Shown here: piece by piece, positions 1 to 8,264 of the stretch
Layout of the letters: each line of letters begins with the position of its first letter
Numbering within the stretch: the stretch's first letter is position 1
NCBI RefSeq assembly: GCF_030815865.1
Contig: NZ_JAUSXI010000001.1
Coordinates: 2,790,001-2,854,000, forward strand
Direction: 5' to 3'
Origin: Arthrobacter globiformis
GTDB taxonomy: Bacteria; Actinomycetota; Actinomycetes; Actinomycetales; Micrococcaceae
Length of the DNA stretch: 64,000 bases
Notes under the pieces: generated by a model
The model's database searches: none
Seen by the model: only the letters and a program-made list of their open reading frames with translations
What the model was told of the DNA's origin: nothing
Translations under genes and position numbers: made by a program

Positions 1-857
1 CTCGCCAGGGTGAACAGGTGATCGAGGTGAACCGGCCCAATCGGATAGCTCGCCGAATGGATGGGAAGTCTGATCGCCTCGACGCTGAGCAAATCGCCCG
101 CGCCGTTCTGGGGGAAACCTCCACCGCCACCCCGAAAAGCAAGTCAGGGACAATCGAAGTTATCCGGACCCTCCGCGTCACGCGATCCAGTGCCGTAAAG
201 GCACGAACGCAAGCCTTCAACACCCTGTTCGGCATCATGATCGGCGGGGCGCTCCCTCAACGCTACGCGACGAGCTGGTAGACCTTACTAAACGCACCCT
301 CGTGAACAGGTGCCTACGACTTCGCCCCGAGACAGAGACAGACCATCTTCTGTCGCTCGAATCAGCCCCCAAACGGATGCACATGGCAGGGACCAAGCTT
401 GCACTGCGCGATCTCGCGCGCCGATGGAAGGCGTTGGACGATGAGATCAAGCAGCTCAGCGCTCAGATTGAAGCGCTGGTGGCCAATGCCGCACCCGACC
501 TCATCCAGCTCCACGGCGTCGGCACCGAAATTGCTGGACAGTTCCTGGCCACCGTCGGCGATAACACTGGCCGGATCCGGAATGAGGCCGCGTTCGCGAA
601 ACTCTGCGGAGTCGCGCCCGCAACCGGCAAGCAGCGGACGCACCACCGGGCGGCACCGCCTCTCCCGTAGTGGCGATCGCGCCGCGAACAGTGCGCTCTA
701 CATCATCGCTATCGTCCGAATGCGCCGGCATGAACCTACTCGCGCCTACGTCGAACGACGCACCGCCGAAGGTCTCAGCAAACGCGAGATCATCCGCTGC
801 CTCAAGCGGTACATCGCCAGAGAAATCTACGCCAACCTACCCCAGACCAGCACTTGA
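1..857 (+). pseudogene. IS110-family transposase remnant
   Basis: Three reading-frame pieces in order resemble one IS110/IS116/IS902 transposase. The first piece (to 281) carries DGKSDRLDAEQIARAVL, typical of the N-terminal DEDD nuclease domain. The second (302-670) carries QLHGVGTEIAGQFLATVGD and FAKLCGVAPATG, the transposase_20 region. The third (about 680-857) gives NSALYIIAIVRMRRHEPTRAY. At least two frameshifts separate them and the 5' end lies outside the window, so no functional transposase can be made. Confidence 0.85.
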
Positions 858-866
858 CAATATAGG

Positions 867-1055
867 AGCATCAAACGGTTCAACCCCGCGATGCTCGACG
901 AATGGGCCTACGCCCGCCCCTACACCTCAGAGGCCGAGCGCGTCGCCGCCTTCCCGGCCTGGCTGCACCACTACAATCACAACCGAGGCCACACCTCACT
1001 CAAGGGCTGCCACCCGCCAGCCGCGTCATCAACCTCCTTGGGTAAATACGTCTAG
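867..1055 (+). pseudogene. IS481-family transposase C-terminal fragment
   Basis: An open frame of about 62 residues reads LDEWAYARPYTSEAERV, then LHHYNHNRGHTSLKGCHPP and a stop. This is the usual end of an IS481 integrase-core transposase, whose normal C-terminus reads roughly NHHRPHTALGGKPP. It has no start codon and no catalytic core and directly abuts the IS110 remnant. Its TAG stop shares the CTAG at 1052-1055 with the stop of the gene on the other strand. Confidence 0.8.
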
Positions 1056-2467
1056 GCATCGATCACCAAATCGGTCCGCGCTGTGGAGCAGCAGGGCAGG
1101 AACTTGCCTGCATCGATTTCCCGTGCCCGGATCCCGCCCTGGTGGTTCATCTCGATCTCCCCGGAAAGTTTGACGATCTTGCAGGAGCCGCACATGCCTT
1201 CCTTGCAGTTTGCGCCGATCCTGACGCCCGCACGCTGGGCCGGACCCAGGATGTGCTCGTTGGGGTCGATGCGCACATTGATGCCGGTGCGCATGAAGGA
1301 CAGGGTGAGGCTTCCCGTTCCGACCGTGTCGAAGCTCGAGGCGTCAGGGGTGGCAGCTTCTGGCCCCACGTCCGGACTGCCGTCGGGGGCTTCGGACGTG
1401 GGCGCGTCCGGGTCTACGGTTTCCAGAGGCAGCCCCGAGGCCTTCAGGGGTCCCTCGGCGTCGTAGCCGGGCTCGTAGAGCACGAACGCTGTGGGCTGGC
1501 TTTCGTAGTAGTCCTCGGCCGAATCAGCGATTTCCTCGGCGATTTCCTCCGCAATGTCCACTGCAAACGCGAGCTCCGCCTGGTATTCAAGGAGCGTCTG
1601 GCGGTCTCCCGTGAAGAATTCCATGTTGATGGAGGTGTCGTCGACCCCGATCTTCCCCAGGAGCTCGGTGGCGGTGTTCAGGTAACCTTCGGGGCCGCAG
1701 GCATAGACCTGGCGGCCGTTGGCATCGGGGGCAACGTCGTCGAGCATGGCCGCCGTCAGCCTTCCGCTGAGCCATTCCCATCCTTCGGGTTTACTGCGGT
1801 CGCCCAGGGCGTAGAAGACCTTGACTCGCGAGTCCACGGAGGCGATGTAGGCAAGCTCCTGGTGGAAGGCAAATCCTCCGGCCTCCGCTCCGTGGTAGAG
1901 CACAACGACATCGGCCGTTCCGGGCAGGGAGTGGATGGTCCGCAGCATCGACATGATGGGGGTGATGCCTGCGCCGGCGGCCAGCAAGAGGTACCGTGCC
2001 CGCCGGTCGGCATCGGGCAGGTGAAATGCCCCGACCGGTCCGAGCATCTCGAGGACGGTGCCGGGTGCGACGTTCTCGTGCACCCACGGTGAAACCAGTC
2101 CCGTGGGGTCACATTTGACTGTGATGCTGAAAGTCCACGGCTCGGTGGGCGAACTGGACAGCGAGTAGCTGCGGTCCACCGGATCCTGGTCCTCGCCGTT
2201 CACGGGAAAGGCAACGTTCACGTACTGGCCCGCACGGAACGCCAGGGGCGCACCGTCGCAGCGGCGGAACACGAAGGTCATCATGCCGCCCGCCTCGGGA
2301 ACGGTCTCGACACATTCGGCCATGAACTCCTGCGGATGCCAGGGGCCCAATGCGCGGGCGGCACCGGCGGGTCCCTCGGTGGTGCCCATCACCCTGTTCC
2401 ACGGCATCTCCAGACCGCGAATGCGCTGTGGTTCCAGGATTGCCGCGACGGTGCCGAGTTCAATCAT
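1052..2467 (-). CDS. gbcB: Rieske oxygenase reductase component (GbcB-like), with acidic linker
   Basis: Predicted 471-residue flavin/iron-sulfur reductase that passes electrons from NAD(P)H to the Rieske oxygenase encoded just upstream. The FAD-binding RSYS motif is at about 99-102, the nucleotide-binding GAGITP at 165-170 and CGPEGYL at 257-263. A plant-type [2Fe-2S] ferredoxin domain fills the last 85 residues (C421, C426, C429 and C459 or C460). Between the domains, about residues 300-383, lies a Glu/Asp/Pro/Ser-rich linker with the tandem EEIAEEIAD; family members of about 340-370 residues lack it. The ATG at 2467 overlaps the gbcA stop as ATGA, indicating translational coupling. The substrate (glycine betaine, another methylated amine, or a related compound) cannot be read from sequence. 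Confidence 0.82.
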   Translation of the reverse strand: MIELGTVAAILEPQRIRGLEMPWNRVMGTTEGPAGAARALGPWHPQEFMAECVETVPEAGGMMTFVFRRCDGAPLAFRAGQYVNVAFPVNGEDQDPVDRSYSLSSSPTEPWTFSITVKCDPTGLVSPWVHENVAPGTVLEMLGPVGAFHLPDADRRARYLLLAAGAGITPIMSMLRTIHSLPGTADVVVLYHGAEAGGFAFHQELAYIASVDSRVKVFYALGDRSKPEGWEWLSGRLTAAMLDDVAPDANGRQVYACGPEGYLNTATELLGKIGVDDTSINMEFFTGDRQTLLEYQAELAFAVDIAEEIAEEIADSAEDYYESQPTAFVLYEPGYDAEGPLKASGLPLETVDPDAPTSEAPDGSPDVGPEAATPDASSFDTVGTGSLTLSFMRTGINVRIDPNEHILGPAQRAGVRIGANCKEGMCGSCKIVKLSGEIEMNHQGGIRAREIDAGKFLPCCSTARTDLVIDA

Positions 2468-3765
2468 GCCAAGTGCTCCTGCACGCGCTGCACGTACCAG
2501 TTGATGAATGCCTCCACCTGGTACTCGCTCTTCATGTAAGGGCCGGGCTCGTAGGCGGGGCTGCCGGCGCCCGTCTGGCACAGCTCCACGAACGCCTTGT
2601 CCTGCAGATTGGTCTGCTTCCAGGTGTAGGTGAGTTTCTCCAGGTCATAGTCGACGCCTTCCTCGGCGTCGTCAGCTACCAGCCAGGTGGTGCGCACCAG
2701 GGACTGGTGTTCGTTGATGGGGAAAACGCCGAACGTGATGACGTGGTCGCTCTGGAAGTGGAACCAGCTGTTGGGCTGCAGGTGCATCGAGCAGCGGCCA
2801 AGGCGGAAGTCGGGCAAGTCGCCGAGCAGCTTCTTGGAGAGCCTGTGCCCATCGGGCGAGAACGATTCGCCGTCGCCGTCGAGCGATTCCCTGGAGATGC
2901 GGATTCCTGCGATGCGCGTGTCGAGTTCCTCCACCACCTCATAGGGAAGACCATAGCGGCGGCAACGCTCCTCGAGCGATGACTGTGCTTCCTTGTTGCG
3001 GTCCCACACTTCCTCCAGGTGGGCCGGGATGAGGCCCTCCGTCAGGCCCCAGGTGGGAAAGAGGGAACAGGCGAGTTCCGGGTGGCCGTCGCAGTGGTAG
3101 CACTCACGGTTGTTCTCCATGACGAGCTTCCAGTTGCCCTCCTCGACGATGTTCTGCTGGTAGGCGATTTTCGTCTTCGACAGATCGTGGGGCGCGAGGT
3201 AAGGCTCGAAGATCTTAGCGGTTTCGTCGAAATCCGCCGGCGGTTCGTCCGCAATGCAGACGAAGATGAGTCCGGCGACAACGCGGCTGTGCGCGCGCTT
3301 GAGGCCGAAGCAGCCCTTGTCGAACTTCGTTTCCCCCGGCGCCGAGGCATGGATCAGATTGCCCTCCGGCGAGTAGGTCCAGGAGTGATAGCCGCAGACC
3401 AGGTTTCCTGTTGACCCGGCGGGTTCGGTCAGGACGCGGGCGCCGCGGTGGCGGCACACGTTGTGCAGGACGTTCACGCCGCCGTCGTCATTGCGCAGCA
3501 CGATCAGGGAGTAGGGCCCGTAGTCAACGGTGACGTAGTCGCCAGCCTCCGGGAGCTCGGCGATGCTGGCGGCAAAAATCCAGTGCTGGCCAAAAATGGC
3601 TTCCATGTCGATCTTGAAAATCGTGGCATCGGTGTAGAAGGGCGCGTCGAGGGAATATCCCTTGCGCCGGAACTCGAACAGCTCGCTGATCTCCGCCAGC
3701 TGCTCTGCAGGCAAAGATGAAGCGAGTTTTCCGCGTGAACTGAGGGGCAAGACTGGAGCAGACAT
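2464..3765 (-). CDS. gbcA: Rieske non-haem iron oxygenase alpha subunit (GbcA-like)
   Basis: Predicted 433-residue ring-hydroxylating-type oxygenase of the glycine betaine/stachydrine demethylase branch. The Rieske cluster ligands are C104-x-H106 and C124-x2-H127. The mononuclear iron site is in NRECYHCDGHPEL (H224, H228), the pattern seen in N-demethylating members. The ATG at 3765 is chosen because GGGAAG lies about 8 bases upstream; a GTG at 3813 would add 16 residues. The gene opens a two-gene operon with its reductase and is divergent from a LysR gene, the likely regulator. The family reaction is oxidative removal of an N-methyl group as formaldehyde; the exact substrate is inferred only. 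Confidence 0.85.
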   Translation of the reverse strand: MSAPVLPLSSRGKLASSLPAEQLAEISELFEFRRKGYSLDAPFYTDATIFKIDMEAIFGQHWIFAASIAELPEAGDYVTVDYGPYSLIVLRNDDGGVNVLHNVCRHRGARVLTEPAGSTGNLVCGYHSWTYSPEGNLIHASAPGETKFDKGCFGLKRAHSRVVAGLIFVCIADEPPADFDETAKIFEPYLAPHDLSKTKIAYQQNIVEEGNWKLVMENNRECYHCDGHPELACSLFPTWGLTEGLIPAHLEEVWDRNKEAQSSLEERCRRYGLPYEVVEELDTRIAGIRISRESLDGDGESFSPDGHRLSKKLLGDLPDFRLGRCSMHLQPNSWFHFQSDHVITFGVFPINEHQSLVRTTWLVADDAEEGVDYDLEKLTYTWKQTNLQDKAFVELCQTGAGSPAYEPGPYMKSEYQVEAFINWYVQRVQEHLA

Positions 3766-3924
3766 GTGGTTCTTCCCGGGAGGCGTGGGTAGTGAGCGAT
3801 TTGTGGCAACCACGGGTGCGTGGGTGCGAGCGGCGTTGTCGAAAACCTTGTAGTCATGAGATTAGGGACGATTGAGCTGCAACAAAAGCGCAACATTTAG
3901 AAGATAACCGTGCACAATGGGTGC

Positions 3925-4857
3925 ATGATCGATTCAAGGCTCATCACACTTCGGGTCTTTGCCCGGTGTGGCACCGTGGGCGCAACTGCGGAGCTCATGG
4001 GTTATTCTCCGTCCGCCGTCTCCGCGCAGTTGCGGGAGCTCCAACGTGTGCTTGGGATGCAGCTGCTGACGAAGGACGGCCGGGGTGTGCGGCTGACCGC
4101 CACGGGCCGCTTTCTTGTGGCGGGATCGGACACCCTCATTGCCGACTGGGAGAGCCTGCGCGCCGCTGCCATGGAGGCCGGCGACCAGGTCCAGTCTCGT
4201 TTTGGCCTCGGCGGATTCTCCACTGCGGCCGCCCAGTTGCTCGCGCCTTTGGCCGCCACGCTGCGCTCAACACGCCCCCTGCTGGAGGTGCAGGTACTCG
4301 AGGCCAACCCGGCCCGCTGCTTCGACTTGTTGGTTGCCGAGCGAATCGACCTCGCGGTCATCGTCGCCATGCAGTCCGACACCTATCTTGAGGACGATCC
4401 GCGCTTCGAGCAGACCGTCCTGCTCGACGATCCCCTGGACGTGATCATCCCCTCCGACCATCCGTTGGCATCACGGGAATCGGTGACGCTCGAAGAGCTG
4501 GCATCGGAACCCTGGATCACCGAGGCCGCCGGTTCCACCTACCATTCCCTGTTCACCGCGGCGTTCACGGCAGTCGGGGTGACGCCGCAGATTGCCCATG
4601 AGGCCGTTGAATGGGAAACCCAGATCGCCTTCGTTGGTGCCGGGCTGGGCGTGGGCCTGCTGCCGCGACTGGCCCCCCTGCGTAGTGCCGAAAACGTGGT
4701 CCGACTGCGCATTACGGGCAAGGGGAAGCCCACACGCCGTATCGTCGCTGCAGTGCGCAGGGGCAGCATCACGTCGCCCCTGATCCAGGAGTCGCTCGGC
4801 ATCCTGCAGGTCAGTGCCAATCGGATCCTCGCCGCCCGACCCGAAGACGATCTCTGA
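3925..4857 (+). CDS. LysR-family transcriptional regulator
   Basis: A 310-residue protein with an N-terminal winged helix-turn-helix (LRVFARCGTVGATAELMGYS, then SPSAVSAQLRELQ) and a periplasmic-binding-protein-like effector domain. The ATG at 3925 fits the usual LysR start (IDSRLITLRVF); a GTG at 3910 would add five residues. It is divergent from the Rieske oxygenase operon with 159 bases between starts, the classic layout for a LysR gene controlling its neighbour and itself. The intervening region is locally AT-rich (about 3840-3905) and is the place to expect its binding sites, but I could not assign one firmly. The inducer is unknown. Confidence 0.88.
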   Translation: MIDSRLITLRVFARCGTVGATAELMGYSPSAVSAQLRELQRVLGMQLLTKDGRGVRLTATGRFLVAGSDTLIADWESLRAAAMEAGDQVQSRFGLGGFSTAAAQLLAPLAATLRSTRPLLEVQVLEANPARCFDLLVAERIDLAVIVAMQSDTYLEDDPRFEQTVLLDDPLDVIIPSDHPLASRESVTLEELASEPWITEAAGSTYHSLFTAAFTAVGVTPQIAHEAVEWETQIAFVGAGLGVGLLPRLAPLRSAENVVRLRITGKGKPTRRIVAAVRRGSITSPLIQESLGILQVSANRILAARPEDDL

Positions 4858-5329
4858 AATCGCATGGCCGCGAGTCGTTGTCGACGGGCCAGCAGGTCTA
4901 GAAGGTGGCGACACGGACGCGCCGCCACCGGCTTCCGGGCGCGGAAGTCGCCTCCAGCAAAGGTTTCCGCCGGGCCGGCTGTAGCGGGGGGGGGGGGGGG
5001 CATTCGCCGGCCCGGCAGACTGGCCCGGAGGGCGCTTAGTTGGCCAGATGCCAGGATCCTGTCACCGGAATCTTGAGGAAACCCAACGAACCCTATGAAC
5101 CGATACCCCTCACTCAGAAATCGCGGCCGAACATGGCGGGTGCTCCGCACTGGCCGGCGGCATGAGGACGGGGTCCCGCAACGTTCCAAGGTCTGCCGGG
5201 AATGCATCACGGCGCCGCGGCAGACTAGAAGTAAGGCAAGTGAAGGGTGTGTCCCGGACAGACCGGGTTGGCCTGCGCCGCCTCCGACGGGGGTGACCGA
5301 AGTGCCGACGCGGCGGGCGAAAGAACGAA
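4858..5329. other. Non-coding or decayed stretch
   Basis: No convincing gene. Open frames here lack recognisable domains and good ribosome-binding sites. The stretch carries the 15-G run at 4986-5000 and runs into the SRAP remnant. Confidence 0.6.
4986..5000 (+). repeat. Poly-G tract (15 G)
   Basis: Fifteen consecutive G residues in a non-coding stretch, the longest homopolymer in the window. Such tracts are prone to slipped-strand length variation and to sequencing error. Confidence 0.95.
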
Positions 5330-5609
5330 CCGCTGCTCGGGTTCGCCGGCTTGTACGAGTTCTGGGCTGATCCATCCTGTTCCTGAGGATGATCCGGGCC
5401 GCTGGTTGCTCAGCTGTACCGTGCTGACCACCACGACGCAGGACGCCTTGGGGCATGTCCACGACCGGTCTCCGGTGATCATCCCGCGGGATCGGTTCGC
5501 CGAATGGCTGGACCCTGACCTGACCGACAAGAACGACATCCAGCACCTGCTCGATTCCTTCCCGGAACCGACACTGACGCCCGGCGTGCCCCAGATCATC
5601 AACGGCTAG
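5330..5609 (+). pseudogene. SRAP (YedK/HMCES) peptidase remnant
   Basis: Two frames together give an internal fragment of an SOS-response-associated peptidase. One reads GFAGLYEFWADPSC, matching the family's G-L-[WY]-E-[FW]-W block. The next reads RWLLSCTVLTTTTQDALGHV, then HDRSPVIIP and WLDP. HDRMPVIL is the family's conserved C-terminal-half motif and contains its active-site histidine. A frameshift separates the two near 5385. The N-terminal catalytic Cys (MCGR) and the C-terminal end are missing, so the gene is dead. Confidence 0.75.
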
Positions 5610-5651
5610 ACCTGGCTTGAGGGTGTGCCCCATCCGATGATGCGGTGAGTC

Positions 5652-5689
5652 ACGTGCCCGTCCGCCCAGAAAAGAGTGGGCGGGCACGT
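5652..5689. terminator. GC-rich stem-loop
   Basis: Inverted repeat with arms ACGTGCCCG (5652-5660) and CGGGCACGT (5681-5689); the inner CCC (5665-5667) can extend pairing to GGG (5678-5680). It lies just after the SRAP remnant. There is no T run, so termination is only a guess. Confidence 0.45.
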
Positions 5690-5729
5690 CCCGACCCTTA
5701 GGCTCCGGCGTTCCAATGGCAGCTTCCCG

Positions 5730-6010
5730 GTCATGCGCGTTTTCATTGCTTTGGGCCATGAGATGCGAGAAGGAGGGGTTACGTTATGACGCTTGTTGGT
5801 TTGCAGGCTGCGGCTTACCCGGCGCGCCGGTGCTGGCGTTGGGTTGACGCTGTGCGCGGAGTTCCAGCCATCATGCTGGAGCTCGGTGCGGGTATGCCGT
5901 AAGCGGGTGTGGAGCAGACCGGATTTCCACCTTCAATGAGCCGCGGCGGTCCTATGCCGGTGCATCAAACTGGCAGAAAAGAGGGTGTGGACAGTGTGCA
6001 CATCCGGGGC
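5730..6010 (+). repeat. Repeated element, copy A
   Basis: Matches 51113-51389 in order and orientation. Shared blocks: a GTCATGC-x-CGTTT start, ATGAGATGC then AGAAGGAGG before an ATG, an internal GGAGCTCGGTG, and a 44-base tail (5967-6010) beginning AAACTGGCA and ending CCGGGGC. By direct count 38 of 44 tail positions are identical. The middle has diverged. The tail's palindrome around GGTGTGGACA is imperfect here but perfect in copy B. Confidence 0.7.
5786..5902 (+). CDS. Possible 38-residue peptide in repeat copy A
   Basis: ATG at 5786 follows a strong Shine-Dalgarno (AGAAGGAGGGG) by about 8 bases and opens a frame of 38 codons ending TAA. It carries a PAI-x2-LELG block that corresponds to PAI-x2-PELG in the short ORF of copy B. 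The conserved ribosome-binding site in both copies is the main reason to think it is translated. No known family was recognised. Confidence 0.3.
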   Translation: MTLVGLQAAAYPARRCWRWVDAVRGVPAIMLELGAGMP

Positions 6011-6656
6011 TTTGGATTCGGTTGTACCGGCCCCGGACTGGGCCGGACTGGGGAGGTTTTCGGGGGAGTGGCGGTTTTTCAGGGGAGGAGCCCGGTTCGA
6101 GTCCCACCTTGGGCATGTGTTTTCCTGTTCAAGGGGGTGTGGATGTTGTGGCGTTTCCAAAACGGGCCTGGTTCGTTGTATGCAGAAACCTCCTCGAGAC
6201 TGAAATCAATGAGGTTCGCGAACGGCGCCGGCAGCTCGAGAGTGGGTGTGGCAGTGGAGAGCCTGGCGGTCCGCTTGATCGATGTCCCGGCGGCCGCTTA
6301 GACGTCACTGTTGACTAGCAGACCTGCCGGGAACAGAAAATGTTGCGGCCGCCGGGGATGCAGCAACAGTGGTCGGGATCAACCCCACTAAGCAACGCAA
6401 CTATTCGCTGCGCCTGGATTCACAGCCCGATGCAAAATGGTCCATCACCGCCTCCAGGCGTTACTTGGCACCTGAAGGCAGCGGAGTGCGTGGTGAACAA
6501 ACAACGAGAACTGTCCTGATCCGGAACACCGGAGAGCTTCGGCGGTTCTGATGGGACAGGCAGCCGGCTACTCAAACATCTTCAGGTACCGGACTATATG
6601 CCGGCCCGGGCGGGTCAGCCCGGTGAGCCCGGGTGGAGAAGTGCTCAACCCGGCGT
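6011..6656. other. Gene-poor stretch between repeat copy A and ligB
   Basis: No recognisable gene. It contains a tRNA-3'-end-like sequence at 6093-6114. A frame at 6369-6551 of 60 codons has no domain or ribosome-binding site that I can support. Confidence 0.5.
6093..6114 (+). other. Possible tRNA 3'-end remnant (att-like)
   Basis: GGTTCGAGTCCCAC followed by CTTGGGCA looks like the T loop and 3' acceptor strand of a tRNA, but the 5' T-stem strand and the rest of the cloverleaf are absent. Such 3' ends are left as attachment sites by tRNA-targeting integrases. No integrase gene is nearby. Confidence 0.35.
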
Positions 6657-8201
6657 TCAGGATACCTTTCCGCCCGGTGGGGTACGGAGCAGGGCGCGCA
6701 AAGTCTGGATGGTGTCGGCCTCCGCGGCCGTGTTGTCGTCACGGTAGCGCTTGACGCGTGCGAACCGAAGGGCGATTCCACCCGGATAGCGGGGAGACTG
6801 CTGGACGCCGTCGATGGCGATCTCGACCACGGTGACCGGCTCGGTCCAGACCGTACCCGCCGTACGCCGCACCTCCAACTCCTGGAACCTTTCGGTCTGC
6901 CATCGCAGCAGTGCGTCCGTGAGGCCCTTGAAAGTCTTGCCCACCATCACATAACTGCCGGGTTCGCCGAACTCGCCAATAGGGTCCAGGGCTCCGAGGT
7001 GCAGGTTCGACAGCAGCCCGGTGCGCCGTCCTGATCCCCATTCGCAGGCGAGCACCACCAGGTCGTAGGTGAGCACCGGCTTCACCTTGATCCAGTTCGA
7101 ACCCCGCCGCCCGGCGGCGTAGGCCGAGCCCACCGCCTTCACCACCACACCCTCATGGCCGGCGGCAAGCGCATCGCGCAACACTCTCTCGGCAACAGCC
7201 GCCTCCGCAGTGATTTTCCCCGGGATGCGGTGCCCGGGGGCGATGCGCTCGAGCACGCCGATGCGTGTGGACAGCGGCTCGTGGAGCAGGTCGCGCCCGT
7301 CGATGTGCAGCACGTCGAAAAACCACGGGTGCAGCAGCGTGGTGCGCGCCGCGTTCGCCCCGAACCGGGACATGGTCTCCTGGAACGGCCGGGGGCCGCC
7401 GTCCTCGTCGAGGGCTAGGGTCTCGCCGTCGAGGATCACATCGCGCACGGGCAGTCCGCGCACCATCTCCACCACCTCAGGCAGCCGGTGGGTCACTTCG
7501 GCCAGGGTGCGGGTGTAGATGCGCACGTCGTCGCCGGCACGGTGCACCTGGATGCGTGCGCCGTCGAGCTTGTATTCCACCGACGCTTCTCCCGTGGCCT
7601 CCAGCGCTTCGCCGGCACTGGCCGCGGTTGCGGCGAGCATGGGCTGCACGGGACGCCCGACGACGAGGCCGACCGCGTCAAGCTGGGCCGCGGTGCCTGT
7701 GATCGCCAGCAGAGCGGTCCCGCCGAGATCGCCGGAGAGCATCGCTGCGCGGCGTACGGCCTCGACCGGCCGGCCGGCGGCGCGGGCTACCGCATCCGTC
7801 AGTACGCCTTCGAGTGCACCGGTACGAAGTTCTCCGAGCAGCACGCCGGCGATGAATGCCTGCTCTCGCTCGGTGGCTTCCGCCATCAGAGTCCGAAGGG
7901 TGGCGGCGCGTTCCACGGTCGAGCCAGCGCCTGCGGCTGCCAGCAGCCGGTCCAACGCAGCGTCGAGGTGGGCGATAGTGAGATTCGGCTCGGGAGCGGG
8001 CTCGCCCCTGGCCGCCCTCATGCCGCTCCAGCCGATCCCGACTCGGCCCTGGCGTGGCCTGGCGGTGAGCAAGCCGACCGCCGTTGGGATGTCCGCGGGG
8101 TCGAGCCGGAGCAGCAGCCCTGCCAGTTCGTTGACCTTGGCGAGCCGGGAGCGGGTGGCCGCGACGGCTTCTGAGGTACTCACGAGCTCGTAGAGCAGCA
8201 T
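6657..8201 (-). CDS. ligB: ATP-dependent DNA ligase (LigB type)
   Basis: A 514-residue ATP-dependent DNA ligase of the actinobacterial LigB group. An N-terminal DNA-binding domain (about 1-180) precedes the nucleotidyltransferase domain. The lysine adenylated during catalysis is K211 in EYKLDGARIQVH. Later motifs include DGE in ILDGETLAL, EGVVVK and WIKVKP, with an OB-fold end carrying VEIAIDGVQ and LRFARVKRYRDD. Length fits the family (about 500-515). It seals nicks in duplex DNA and is usually dispensable beside NAD-dependent LigA. The upstream ribosome-binding site is weak; a GTG six codons in is an alternative start. It appears monocistronic. Confidence 0.93.
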   Translation of the reverse strand: MLLYELVSTSEAVAATRSRLAKVNELAGLLLRLDPADIPTAVGLLTARPRQGRVGIGWSGMRAARGEPAPEPNLTIAHLDAALDRLLAAAGAGSTVERAATLRTLMAEATEREQAFIAGVLLGELRTGALEGVLTDAVARAAGRPVEAVRRAAMLSGDLGGTALLAITGTAAQLDAVGLVVGRPVQPMLAATAASAGEALEATGEASVEYKLDGARIQVHRAGDDVRIYTRTLAEVTHRLPEVVEMVRGLPVRDVILDGETLALDEDGGPRPFQETMSRFGANAARTTLLHPWFFDVLHIDGRDLLHEPLSTRIGVLERIAPGHRIPGKITAEAAVAERVLRDALAAGHEGVVVKAVGSAYAAGRRGSNWIKVKPVLTYDLVVLACEWGSGRRTGLLSNLHLGALDPIGEFGEPGSYVMVGKTFKGLTDALLRWQTERFQELEVRRTAGTVWTEPVTVVEIAIDGVQQSPRYPGGIALRFARVKRYRDDNTAAEADTIQTLRALLRTPPGGKVS

Positions 8202-8264
8202 GGCACCAGTCTGTCACGGCCGCTGGCTATGGACAGCGATTAGACCCTGCTCCAGAATGGGCGC

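Noticed and set aside
4539-5759. Long minus-strand open frame of 406 codons
   Set aside because: It overlaps the LysR gene antisense and the SRAP remnant, shows no domain and is Arg/Pro-rich, a usual shadow in high-GC DNA.
6030-6116. Complete tRNA gene
   Set aside because: Only the T loop and 3' acceptor-like part fit. The 5' acceptor strand, D arm and anticodon arm cannot be folded.
5933-6160. Minus-strand frame reading PRWDSNRAP
   Set aside because: This text is the usual false translation of the reverse complement of a tRNA 3' end; not a protein.
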